Below, piece after piece: positions 9,654-17,359 of a DNA stretch of 64,000 bases. The number at the start of each line of letters is the position of its first letter. The first letter of the stretch is position 1. The notes under the pieces are model-generated. The model made no database searches, was not told where the DNA came from, and saw only the letters and a list, made by a program, of their open reading frames with translations. The DNA lies in NCBI GenBank assembly GCA_963838035.1, contig CAWIPM010000003.1, positions 186,001-250,000 of the forward strand. Reading direction: 5' to 3'. Position numbers and translations under genes: made by a program. This DNA is from CAVVNN01 sp963838035 (lineage in GTDB: Bacteria > Actinomycetota > Thermoleophilia > Solirubrobacterales > 70-9).

Positions 9654-10466
9654 ATGCTGATCGAGCTTCAGAGCCACTCGACCGTCTCCGACGGGCAGCT
9701 GGCTCCCGCGGGCGTCGTCGAGGAAGCGGCGCAGGCAGGTGTCACCACGCTGGCGCTGACCGACCACGATGCGATTGCCGGGGTGGCGGAGGCGGCGGAG
9801 GCGGCGGAGCGGTTGGGGATCGAGCTGGTACCGGCCATCGAGATGTCCTGCGTCCATGAGTACGCGGAAGACCTCCACATCTGCGGCTACTGGGTTGACC
9901 TCGGCAGGATCGCGCCGGCCTGCGAGCGGGCCCAGCACGAGCGGGTCACGCGGGCGGGAGAGATCGTCGAGCGACTGCGGGGGGAGGGCTTCGACCTCCA
10001 CCTCGAGGACGCGGTGCGGGAGGCGGGCGACGCGCTCTCGATTGGGCGACCGCACATCGCCCGGGCCGCCGGGGCAACTGGAGATCTGGGCCCCTTCTTC
10101 GAGGAGTACCTCGTCCCCGGAGCAAAGGCCTTCGTGCCGCGCCGCTGGCCGACCGCCGAGCAGGCGATCGAGACGATCCACGCGGCGGGCGGCGTCGCGG
10201 TCATCGCCCACCCCTACTGGGATATCTCAGAGCCGACCGAGGTCGACGACCTGATCCGCTCGCTCGGCGCCGATGGAGTCGAGACCTTCTACCCGACCCA
10301 CAGCCGCGAGCAGACCAAGCACCTGCTTGAGCTGTGCGAGGAGCTCGGCCTGGTCCCGACCGCCTCCTCCGACTACCACGGGCCCACCCACAAGACCTTC
10401 GCGAAGTTCGGGGCCTACGAGACCTACGGCTTCGCCGAGCCGCGGGTTCCGGCCGCACCCCACTGA
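9654..10466 (+). CDS. PHP-domain phosphoesterase
   Basis: A 270-residue PHP (polymerase and histidinol phosphatase) protein starting at ATG 9654, MLIELQSHSTVSDGQL. Metal-binding motifs are recognisable: SHSTVSDG near the N-terminus, LALTDHDAIAG, VPAIEMSC, GRPHIARA, VIAHPYWD and TASSDYHGP. This order matches the YciV/RNase AM-like group that hydrolyses 3',5'-nucleoside bisphosphates or short RNA 5' ends. The first His of the usual H-x-H motif is Gln here (LQSHS). The longer open frame to 9120 overlaps the carboxylase gene and is not supported. Confidence 0.85.
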   Translation: MLIELQSHSTVSDGQLAPAGVVEEAAQAGVTTLALTDHDAIAGVAEAAEAAERLGIELVPAIEMSCVHEYAEDLHICGYWVDLGRIAPACERAQHERVTRAGEIVERLRGEGFDLHLEDAVREAGDALSIGRPHIARAAGATGDLGPFFEEYLVPGAKAFVPRRWPTAEQAIETIHAAGGVAVIAHPYWDISEPTEVDDLIRSLGADGVETFYPTHSREQTKHLLELCEELGLVPTASSDYHGPTHKTFAKFGAYETYGFAEPRVPAAPH

Positions 10467-10556
10467 GACGGCAGCGCCACCAAATACGCTCGGGTCAGCC
10501 AGACGTTGCCGGAGGCCCGCCCGAACGCCCCTCAGCGAAACCGTTTCGGCCGCGGT

Positions 10557-11111
10557 CTATGCAATCACCGCGGCGGCGGGGATCAGCTCGCGCTCCTCGA
10601 GGTAGGCCAGCAGCTTGTCAGCCGACTCCTCGGGGGCTTCGTTCTCGGTGTCGCAGACGACCTCGGCCTTGTCAGGCGCCTCGTAGGGGTCCGACACGCC
10701 GGTGAATTCCTTGATCTCGCCGGCGAAGGCTTTCTTGTAGAGACCCTTGACGTCGCGATCGGCGCAGGTGTCGACCGAGGCCTTGACGTAGACCTCGACG
10801 AAGCGCTCGCCCATCAGCTCCCGCGCCTCGCCGCGGATCGCCGCGTAGGGGGAGATCGCCGCGGTGATCACCGGCACGCCGTTGCGGCTGAGCAGGTCGG
10901 CGACGAAGGCGATCCGGCGGATGTTGGTGTCGCGGTCCTCTTTGGAGAAGCCGAGGCCCTTGGAGAGGTTTTCGCGGACGACATCGCCGTCGAGGATCTC
11001 CAGCTTCGAGCCGCGCTCGAGCAGGTGGCCCTCCAGCAGCCTGGAGATGGTCGTCTTCCCGGCACCGGAGAGCCCGGTGAACCAGAGGGTGAAGCCTTTC
11101 TCGCCTGCCAT
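10557..11111 (-). CDS. cysC: Adenylyl-sulfate (APS) kinase
   Basis: A 184-residue P-loop kinase of normal CysC length. Walker A is GLSGAGKTT (about residues 13-21), followed by LEILDGDVVRENLSKGLGFSKEDRDTN (written here as separate motifs LDGDVVREN and GFSKEDRDTN), the APS-binding signature, then AAISPYAAIRGEAR. It phosphorylates APS to PAPS. It sits 5 bp after sat on the same strand, so it is the last gene of the leftward sulfate-assimilation operon. Because CysH here looks like an APS reductase, the PAPS made may serve sulfotransferases rather than reduction (inference). Confidence 0.95.
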   Translation of the reverse strand: MAGEKGFTLWFTGLSGAGKTTISRLLEGHLLERGSKLEILDGDVVRENLSKGLGFSKEDRDTNIRRIAFVADLLSRNGVPVITAAISPYAAIRGEARELMGERFVEVYVKASVDTCADRDVKGLYKKAFAGEIKEFTGVSDPYEAPDKAEVVCDTENEAPEESADKLLAYLEERELIPAAAVIA

Positions 11112-11116
11112 GCTGG

Positions 11117-12202
11117 TCAGTCCTCCTTGTAAGCGTCGATCAGGATCTCGGCGACCTCATCGCGCGAGAACTCGTGCGGCGGCTTTTCGCCGTTGCCGAG
11201 CATCTCGCGGACCTTGGTGCCGCTCAGGAACAGGTGCGCCTCGGCGTCGTGCGGGCAGGTCTTGCCGGAGGCAAGCCCCTCGCACTTGTTGCACCAGAAG
11301 GTGTGCTCGAACATCAGCGGCTCGATCCCGAGCTCGTCGATGTCGATCGTCTCGAAGATCTTCTGCGCGTCGTAGGTGCCGTAGTAGTCGCCGGCACCGG
11401 CGTGGTCGCGACCGACGATGAAGTGGGTGGCGCCGTAGTTGCGGCGGACGATCGCGTGCAGCACCGCCTCGCGCGGGCCGGCGTAATGCATCTTGGCCGG
11501 CTTCACGCCCAGCACCACCCGGTCGGTCGGGTAATAGTTCTCCATCAGCACCTCATAGCAGCGCATCCGCACGTCGGCGGGGATGTCGCCTGCCTTGGTC
11601 TTGCCGATCAGCGGGTGGATGAAGAGGCCGTCGCAGGTCTCCAGCGCGGCCTTGGTCAGATACTCGTGGGCGCGATGGATCGGGTTGCGGGTCTGAAAGG
11701 CGACGATCCGCTTCCAGCCGCGGTCGGCAAACTCCTGTCTCGTCTCGGCCGGCGTCTTGTAGCGCCGCATGAAGGCCTCGTCGTGGTCGGGCAGCGCGTC
11801 GACCTCGATCGGGCCCGCGATGCAGCGGTTGCCCTCCTCGTAAATTGCGGCGACGCCGGGGTGGGCCTCGTCTGTCGTCCCGTAGACCTGCTCGGCCTCG
11901 CGCCTGACGTCGCGCTCGAAGACCTCCTCGACGGTGATCCGACCGAGGTGCTTCCCCTCGTCACTGGAAAGGGAGACGACATCCCCCACCGCGCAGTCGA
12001 GGTCGGTGGCCAGGGTGATCGGGATCGGCCATATATGGTCGCCGGCGGCGGTCCGCATCTCGGCGCATACGCGCTCCCAGTCGGCGGAGCCCTGAAAGCC
12101 GGTCAGCGGCGCGAAGCCACCGTTGCCGATCATCTCGAAATCGGCCGTATGGCGCTCGGACAGGGTCAGGGAAAGCTCGGTCATCGTCTCGCTGCTACTC
12201 AT
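11117..12202 (-). CDS. sat: Sulfate adenylyltransferase (ATP sulfurylase), Sat type
   Basis: A 361-residue single-subunit ATP sulfurylase. It has an N-terminal PUA-like part (NGGFAPLTGF), the catalytic QTRNPIHRAHE motif (QxRNP and HxxH), GRDHAGAGDYYG, and a C-terminal segment with Cys residues (FWCNKCEGL and TCPHD) that may bind zinc, as in some Sat proteins. It activates sulfate with ATP to APS. An ATG at 12184 (MTELSLTLSERH) is an alternative start. The heterodimeric CysDN enzyme is not seen in the window. It lies between cysH and cysC, all on the minus strand with short gaps. Confidence 0.95.
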   Translation of the reverse strand: MSSSETMTELSLTLSERHTADFEMIGNGGFAPLTGFQGSADWERVCAEMRTAAGDHIWPIPITLATDLDCAVGDVVSLSSDEGKHLGRITVEEVFERDVRREAEQVYGTTDEAHPGVAAIYEEGNRCIAGPIEVDALPDHDEAFMRRYKTPAETRQEFADRGWKRIVAFQTRNPIHRAHEYLTKAALETCDGLFIHPLIGKTKAGDIPADVRMRCYEVLMENYYPTDRVVLGVKPAKMHYAGPREAVLHAIVRRNYGATHFIVGRDHAGAGDYYGTYDAQKIFETIDIDELGIEPLMFEHTFWCNKCEGLASGKTCPHDAEAHLFLSGTKVREMLGNGEKPPHEFSRDEVAEILIDAYKED

Positions 12203-12265
12203 AGGAAGTTCTCACCAATCTCGGGTCGGGGAAGGTCGGGAAGGAGGAGGTCGGGCGCGCCGCGG

Positions 12266-12985
12266 CTAGTTGATCCCGCACTCGGTCTTGGCGACGCCGG
12301 CCCAGCGGCCGTCACGCGGCGAACCACCCGGCCCGACCGGCTGGGTGCAGTGCGTGCAGCCGATCGACGGGTAGCCGTGATCGTGGAGCGGGTTGTACGG
12401 AAGATGGTGCTCACGGATGTAGTTCCAGACGTCGCGCTCGGACCAGTCCGCGAGCGGGTTCAGCTTCCACAGATCGAAGCGCTTGTCCCACCCGAACTTC
12501 GGGGTCTTGGCGCGACTGGCCGAGTCCTCGCGGCGAACGCCGGCGACCCAGCAGTCTACGGAAGACAACGCTCGGCGCATCGGCTCGACCTTTCGCAAAC
12601 CGCAGCAGGAGTCGGGATCGCGTTTCCAGAGCTCGTCTCCGTGACGGGCTGCCTGCTCCTCCAGGGTGAGGTTGTGGAAGCGGTCGAACTCGACGCCGAG
12701 GTGCTCGGCGAGGCGGTCGCGCGTCTCATATGTCTCCGCGAAGAGCACGTCGGTGTCGAGATAGAAGAAGCGGGCCTCGGGATTGATCCGGCTCGCCAGA
12801 TGCGCGGTGACCGAGCTGGTCTTCTGAAACGAGCAGGCGATGTAGTGCTCGGCGCCAAAGGTGTCAAACATCCACTCCAGCGCCTCTGCGGCGGAGCGGC
12901 CCTCGAGGTCGGCTGCGACTGCCTCATGGTCTATGTCGGTCGCGGTTGGCACAGGATCGGTAAGTGTGGCAGGCGGAGGCTTCAT
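12266..12985 (-). CDS. cysH: Assimilatory adenylyl-sulfate (APS) reductase, CysH family
   Basis: From ATG 12985 the product is 239 residues (the open frame up to 13375 is spurious). The PP-loop core includes ACSFQKTSSV and YLDTDVLFAETYE, and the C-terminus ends KTECGIN, the catalytic Cys tail. Two Cys pairs are present, CC in DSCCGLRK and CxxC in GCTHCTQP. These four cysteines bind the [4Fe-4S] cluster of APS reductases and are absent from PAPS reductases. It reduces APS to sulfite with thioredoxin. Its start lies 2 bp after the sulfite-reductase stop, so the two are co-translated. Confidence 0.93.
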   Translation of the reverse strand: MKPPPATLTDPVPTATDIDHEAVAADLEGRSAAEALEWMFDTFGAEHYIACSFQKTSSVTAHLASRINPEARFFYLDTDVLFAETYETRDRLAEHLGVEFDRFHNLTLEEQAARHGDELWKRDPDSCCGLRKVEPMRRALSSVDCWVAGVRREDSASRAKTPKFGWDKRFDLWKLNPLADWSERDVWNYIREHHLPYNPLHDHGYPSIGCTHCTQPVGPGGSPRDGRWAGVAKTECGIN

Positions 12986-12987
12986 CT

Positions 12988-14820
12988 CTAAATCGCGCAC
13001 TCGCCCTCGCCGCGCTCCACCTTGTACGGGCTGGAGCGGTTCCAGTCGATGAACTGCTGCATCGTCTCGAGGCTGAACTCGGCCGGCAGCGTCAGGTCCT
13101 TGACCTCCTCTTCGAAGCGCCCGGCGCCGACACGCTCGGCGAAGGCGTTGAACTCCTCGCCCTCGGCCCGCTCTGCTTCGTACGCCTCGATCCAGCGCTC
13201 GACCGCCTCGGGGACCCGCTTGGCGGGCAGGCGGGACTTCAGGCGCGTGCCGAAGACCACCTCGCCGCCCTCGTAATTGCCGCCGATGTGCGGGATATAG
13301 GCGGGCATCTGGCGACCGCCGACTTTCAGCGAGGCGCCGTAGAACCCGATGTTGGCGATGTGGTGCTGGCTGCACCCGTTCGGGCAGCCGCTCATCTTGA
13401 TCTGGATCCGCTTCGTCAGCGAATCGGAGATCTCCATCGCCTCGACGCGCTCCTTGATCGCCCGGTTGAGGCCCATCGAGCTGGTGATCCCGAGTTTGCA
13501 GCTGTCGGTGCCGGGGCAGCTGACCACGTCGGTGACCTCGCGAGGGCCGGCCTCGCCGAGGCCGAGCTTCTCCAGCCGCTGCCAGACGTCGTAGAGCGCC
13601 TCGTCGCGCACCCAGCGCAGGACGAGGTTCTGCTGCACGGTGCTGCGCGCGTAGCCGCCGGTGAGCTCGCGCATGATCGCGGCCAGGCCGCGGAACTGCT
13701 CGGGGTTGAGGTCGCCGCGGGTGATCTTCACCTCGACCGTCGAAAAGCCCGGCTGGCGCTGCGGCTGCACGTTGCCCGCACGGAAGCGCTCGAACTCGGA
13801 GTGGTCGCCGTTGGGGGAGGCGGGCTCGACCGGGACGTCGGGGGCGCCTGCCTCCTCGTCGTCGTCATAGCGCAGTCGCTCGACGTCGAATTCGCGCTCT
13901 CCGACCCAGTCGCCATCAAGCTCATCCTCGACCTGCTCGCGGAACGCGTCGACACCGATCTTGTCGATCAGCACCTTGATCCTGGCGCGGGCGCGATTGA
14001 CGCGCAGCCAGTCCTGGCGGTCGAAGATCCGCAGCGCCGCCTCGGTGACCTTGAGGTAATCGCCGTTCTCGGCCTCGACGAAGTCGAAGAGGGTGGGCGC
14101 GACGCGGGCCATGATCGAGGTGCCGCCGCCGACCCGCATCTCGAAGCCCTTGACTCCGTCGCGTTCGCGGCTGATGAAGGCGATGTCGTGGATGCCGGTG
14201 ATGGCCCGGTCCTCGTCGGAGCCTGTGAAGGCGGTCTTGATCTTGCGCGGCATCAGCTGTGTCGTCGGGTGGCGGACGAAGTAGCGCACGTAGGCGCCGG
14301 CAAAGGGAGTCGGGTCGAAGACCTCGTCGCGGGCGACGCCGGCCCAGGGATCGCCGGTTACGTTGCGCACGGTGTTGCCGCAGCCCTCCCGCGAGGAGAG
14401 GCCGGCCTCGGAGATCTCGCGGATCAGCGACTCCATGTCGCGCAGCGGAACGTGGTGGATCTGGATGTTCTGGCGGGTCGTGATGTGACCCTTGACCAGC
14501 GGCGCATAGCGCTCGACCACGCTTGCGAAGGCCTCCATCTGCTCCGGGGTGATGCCGCCGAAGGGCAGCTTCACGCGGACCATCTGCACATCGGGCTGGC
14601 GCTGCCCATAGACGCCCTGCTTAAGGCGGAAGCCGATGAACTCGTCTTCGGGCCTCTCCCCGGCGAGGAACTGCTCGGCTTCGTTGTCGAAGTCGTCAAA
14701 CTCGCGCTCGATGATCGGGATGATGTGCCCGGGGACGTTCTCGTAGGTCTCCGGGTTCTCGAGCGTGCCGACCCGGCCCTTGCCCCGCTGCTCCTTGCGC
14801 TGATCTACGACGACCTCCAC
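12988..14820 (-). CDS. Ferredoxin-type sulfite reductase (siroheme / 4Fe-4S; NirA/SirA family)
   Basis: A 610-residue protein with the duplicated ferredoxin-like half-domains of assimilatory sulfite/nitrite reductases. The first half has RLKQGVYGQRQ and GHITTRQNIQIHHV. The C-terminal half has the cluster/siroheme ligands in SCPGTDSCKLG and SGCPNGCSQHH. An acidic insert (about 330-360) separates the halves. It is placed directly before cysH, which makes sulfite reduction to sulfide much more likely than nitrite reduction. No flavoprotein subunit is nearby, consistent with ferredoxin as donor. Confidence 0.92.
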   Translation of the reverse strand: MEVVVDQRKEQRGKGRVGTLENPETYENVPGHIIPIIEREFDDFDNEAEQFLAGERPEDEFIGFRLKQGVYGQRQPDVQMVRVKLPFGGITPEQMEAFASVVERYAPLVKGHITTRQNIQIHHVPLRDMESLIREISEAGLSSREGCGNTVRNVTGDPWAGVARDEVFDPTPFAGAYVRYFVRHPTTQLMPRKIKTAFTGSDEDRAITGIHDIAFISRERDGVKGFEMRVGGGTSIMARVAPTLFDFVEAENGDYLKVTEAALRIFDRQDWLRVNRARARIKVLIDKIGVDAFREQVEDELDGDWVGEREFDVERLRYDDDEEAGAPDVPVEPASPNGDHSEFERFRAGNVQPQRQPGFSTVEVKITRGDLNPEQFRGLAAIMRELTGGYARSTVQQNLVLRWVRDEALYDVWQRLEKLGLGEAGPREVTDVVSCPGTDSCKLGITSSMGLNRAIKERVEAMEISDSLTKRIQIKMSGCPNGCSQHHIANIGFYGASLKVGGRQMPAYIPHIGGNYEGGEVVFGTRLKSRLPAKRVPEAVERWIEAYEAERAEGEEFNAFAERVGAGRFEEEVKDLTLPAEFSLETMQQFIDWNRSSPYKVERGEGECAI

Positions 14821-14859
14821 GCGGAGGAAAATAGCAAAACCCGACTGGGATTCGGGTAT

Positions 14860-15246
14860 TTACGCCTGAGACGTCCTCTTTCGTGCCTGCAGGATCGCCG
14901 CCGCCTCTCCCGAGTCGGCGACGTAGGCCTGATCTGAGTCCAGCGGCAGCCCCGCCTCGACCCATGCCTGGATGCCCCCGGCGAGCGCCGCCGCGTCGTA
15001 GCCGTCGGCGGCGAATGCGGCGGCGGCCATGTCCGAGCGGTTGTCACCCTGGCAGTAGAAGAGGACCGGGCGATCCCGATCGATCTCATCCGCCCTGGCG
15101 CTCAGCTCGCCCAACTCGATATGGGAGGCGCCCGCAATGCGCCCGGCCTCCCACTCGTGCGCGACCCGCACGTCGATCAGCTGGGCCCCGTCCTCGATCA
15201 GCCTCTTGGCCTCCTCCCGGGAGACCTCCCTCCCCGCCTCCGCCAT
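14860..15246 (-). CDS. Single-domain rhodanese-like protein
   Basis: A 128-residue rhodanese fold with QLIDVRVAHEWEAGRIAGA near the N-terminus and the active-site loop CQGDNRS, whose Cys would carry the persulfide, followed by AALAGGIQAWVEAGLPL. Family role: transfer of sulfane sulfur to cyanide or to thiol acceptors; in this operon a role in sulfur handling is plausible. Its ATG overlaps the dodecin stop by one base (TGATG). It ends 40 bp before the sulfite-reductase start. Confidence 0.88.
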   Translation of the reverse strand: MAEAGREVSREEAKRLIEDGAQLIDVRVAHEWEAGRIAGASHIELGELSARADEIDRDRPVLFYCQGDNRSDMAAAAFAADGYDAAALAGGIQAWVEAGLPLDSDQAYVADSGEAAAILQARKRTSQA

Positions 15247-15455
15247 CAGTCCACCTCGGTCCCCTCGATCAGGAACGCCACCCGCACGTGGGCGCGGTAC
15301 TCGTCGAGGTTCTCGCCCCGAATCCCAGTCGAGACGATGTCGACGGCACGGATGTTGCGCAGGGTGCCCTGGGCCTGGCTCAGCGCCTGTTTCGCGGCGT
15401 CGTCGGTGGACGTCTTGGAGCTACCGACCAGCTCGATGATTTTCACTACCGCCAT
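15246..15455 (-). CDS. Dodecin (flavin-binding dodecamer subunit)
   Basis: A 69-residue protein, MAVVKIIELVGSSKTSTDDA, with the dodecin pattern: beta strand, SWDDA-like helix (here TSTDDAAKQAL), then paired strands ending FLIEGTEVD. Dodecins store or buffer flavins and, in some actinobacteria, CoA. The ATG at 15455 is preceded by a strong Shine-Dalgarno (aaggagga, 15460-15467); the longer frame upstream to 15803 is not coding. It overlaps the small upstream ORF by 10 bp and the rhodanese start by 1 bp. Confidence 0.9.
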   Translation of the reverse strand: MAVVKIIELVGSSKTSTDDAAKQALSQAQGTLRNIRAVDIVSTGIRGENLDEYRAHVRVAFLIEGTEVD

Positions 15456-15646
15456 CTCAATCCTCCTTGTGGGTCGCCAACCATCACCTTCGCGCCGACC
15501 CCTTCCACCAGCGCAGCCCGCTGCCACGGGCCGATCGCCTCTCCTCCGGCCGCAACAGCCGGAGACCTCTCCGCGCGAAACCGCTCGATCGCCGCGGCGA
15601 TCGCGGCCGCCTCGTCCGCGCTTGGGCTCCGAGCCATCGCCCACAA
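15446..15646 (-). CDS. Small AccE-like protein (putative acyl-CoA carboxylase epsilon-type)
   Basis: A 66-residue ORF, MARSPSADEAAAIAAAIERF from the internal ATG at 15637. The helix-rich N-terminus (EAAAIAAAIERFRAE) and tryptophan-containing WQRAALVEGVG tail resemble the short epsilon-like ORFs found beside actinobacterial carboxylase genes. I recognise this by eye only, and no carboxylase beta subunit is adjacent. It starts 9 bp after the RTX gene stop and overlaps dodecin by 10 bp, so it fits the operon. It could also be an unrelated small protein. Confidence 0.5.
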   Translation of the reverse strand: MWAMARSPSADEAAAIAAAIERFRAERSPAVAAGGEAIGPWQRAALVEGVGAKVMVGDPQGGLRWR

Positions 15647-15655
15647 GCCTAGTGG

Positions 15656-17359
15656 TCAACGGTGGTTGAGGCCGGGTACCGGGTGGCCGTGCTTGGAGTC
15701 GCCGCAGAGGACGGGAGCGGGGTCGAAAGGGTCGGTGAGGGCGCGGCCGGCGGGCCTGCCGCGGATCGGCTTGCCCTTCTTCGGCGCTTTGCCGCGGCCG
15801 CACTGGATCGAGAGGTCGCGGACGCCGTCACGGGCGTCGATCACGTCTTCTCCGCCTTCGCCGTAGAAGCGGTCCTTGCCGGGCTGGCCGAGCATCGCGT
15901 TGGGGCCGCCGTCGCCGATCAGGACGTCGTTGTCGAAGGAGCCCTCGATGTCCTCGTCGGTGGGCGAGAGGCGGACGTGCCGACAGCCATGGACGACGTC
16001 GATCCAGGCGGCGTGGGCGGCGAGGGAGACGTAGAGAATGCCGGGATGGGCCTGCGTCTCGGCAAAGGAGGCGTCGTCGCGGCCCGACCCCCCGACCAGG
16101 GCGCCGCCGGCGCAGCCGCCCCCGGCGGCAAGCAGGTCGCCGCCTGCGCCGCCATAGAGGTAGGTCGGCCCCGGCAGCCCGCCGATCAGGCCGTCGGCCC
16201 CTGCGCCTCCGTAGATGTGGTCGCTGCCGCGGCCGGACTCGATCAGGTCATCCTCCGGGCCTCCGTGGATGGTGTCGTTGCCATCTCCGCCGGCGAGGCG
16301 GACGCTCTCGACCGCTGCCAGCGACCCGTCGACCCGGAGGCTGTCGTTGCCGGGGCCCAGGTCGGCCATCAGCCATAGCGCCTGGCCGCCAGTCCCACAG
16401 GTAACCCGATCGAGGGCGTGGGGCGCATGGGCGCACCCGTCTCCGACGGCGATTCCCTTTGCCGCGGTGACTTCGAAGGCGCCGGAGCTTTCGTCGTAGG
16501 CGACGACGATCCGGTCGCGGCCCGCCCCGCCGACCACCTGGAGGCCGGCGCCGCCGCCCGGCGCCCGGTCGAGCTGGACGTAGGCGGAGGCATTGGGCGC
16601 CTTTTCGCGCCCACAGGAGATGGTGCGGCCCTTGGCGCCCTTGCAGCGGTCGGAGCCCTGGCCTCCGATCAGGGTGTCGCGCCCGCCGCCGCCGAGCAGA
16701 TGGTCGTCGCCGGCGCCACCGTAGATCGTGTTGTCGCCCTTGCTGCCGATCAGGGTGTCGGCAAAGGCCGAGCCTTCGAGGCTCTCGAACCCGAAGAGCC
16801 TGTCGTGGCCGTCGCCGTAGGCGCGATGTGCCCGCAACGACGCCCAGACTCCGCCCCCGCGCCCGGCCGCGATGTCGGTGGCAAAGGAGGCGATGTCGCC
16901 GCTGCCGGCGCCTCCGGACATCCGGTCGTAGCCGTAGTCGCCGTGGACGATGTCGTCGTTGCCGGGCCCGCCGTTGAGGACGTCGATGCCGAGGCCTCCG
17001 CCGACCTCATCGCCGCTGCCGGGCCCTCCCAGCAGCCTGTCGTCGCCGAGGTCGCCGAGCACCCTGTCGTCGTTGCCGGGCCCGCCGTCGACGGTGTCGT
17101 TGCCCCGCCCGCCGTGGAGCAGGTCCGAGCCCGGGCCACCGCAGATCAGGTCGTTGCCGAGGCCGCCGTAGATCGTGTCGTCCCCGCCGCCGCCCCAGAT
17201 GACATCGCGACCAGGCGTCCCGTGCAGGACGTCGGCCCCTTCCGTGCCGACGATCGTCGCCCGCCGCCCATGGCAGCGGGGCGGTTCTTCTTCAGGCACC
17301 GGCGTCGGCGCGGCGAACACGACCGCGGCCAGCGCCGCCCCTGCGATGGCGGCCCTCAT
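15656..17359 (-). CDS. Secreted RTX (hemolysin-type calcium-binding repeat) protein
   Basis: From ATG 17359 the product is 567 residues: a short signal peptide (MRAAIAGAALAAVVFAAP), then three blocks of GGxGxDxux nonapeptides. The first lies at about 40-140 (e.g. GGGGDDTIYGGLGNDLICGG), another around 195-225, and others around 340-390 and 470-490. Between them are beta-rich segments with few repeats. The C-terminus has a Cys-bounded tail. These repeats form calcium-filled parallel beta rolls outside the cell; no protease or lipase domain is visible. The ATG overlaps the upstream dehydrogenase stop (ATGA), an unexpected pairing. Frames extending further upstream into the dehydrogenase are spurious. 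Confidence 0.85.
   Translation of the reverse strand: MRAAIAGAALAAVVFAAPTPVPEEEPPRCHGRRATIVGTEGADVLHGTPGRDVIWGGGGDDTIYGGLGNDLICGGPGSDLLHGGRGNDTVDGGPGNDDRVLGDLGDDRLLGGPGSGDEVGGGLGIDVLNGGPGNDDIVHGDYGYDRMSGGAGSGDIASFATDIAAGRGGGVWASLRAHRAYGDGHDRLFGFESLEGSAFADTLIGSKGDNTIYGGAGDDHLLGGGGRDTLIGGQGSDRCKGAKGRTISCGREKAPNASAYVQLDRAPGGGAGLQVVGGAGRDRIVVAYDESSGAFEVTAAKGIAVGDGCAHAPHALDRVTCGTGGQALWLMADLGPGNDSLRVDGSLAAVESVRLAGGDGNDTIHGGPEDDLIESGRGSDHIYGGAGADGLIGGLPGPTYLYGGAGGDLLAAGGGCAGGALVGGSGRDDASFAETQAHPGILYVSLAAHAAWIDVVHGCRHVRLSPTDEDIEGSFDNDVLIGDGGPNAMLGQPGKDRFYGEGGEDVIDARDGVRDLSIQCGRGKAPKKGKPIRGRPAGRALTDPFDPAPVLCGDSKHGHPVPGLNHR

Noticed and set aside
9561..10211. N-terminal extension of the biotin carboxylase
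   Set aside because: It lies antisense to the PHP gene; the family start is at GTG 9560.
10536..10548. CGAAA-CCG-TTTCG mini-palindrome between PHP and cysC
   Set aside because: Stem too short and no T tract; not convincing as a terminator.
12964..14937. 657-codon rightward frame over sulfite reductase
   Set aside because: Mirror frame of a clear siroheme reductase in GC-rich DNA.
15656..17359. Short tandem DNA repeats resembling a repeat array
   Set aside because: They are explained by RTX nonapeptide codons; irregular spacing, no CRISPR-like spacers.
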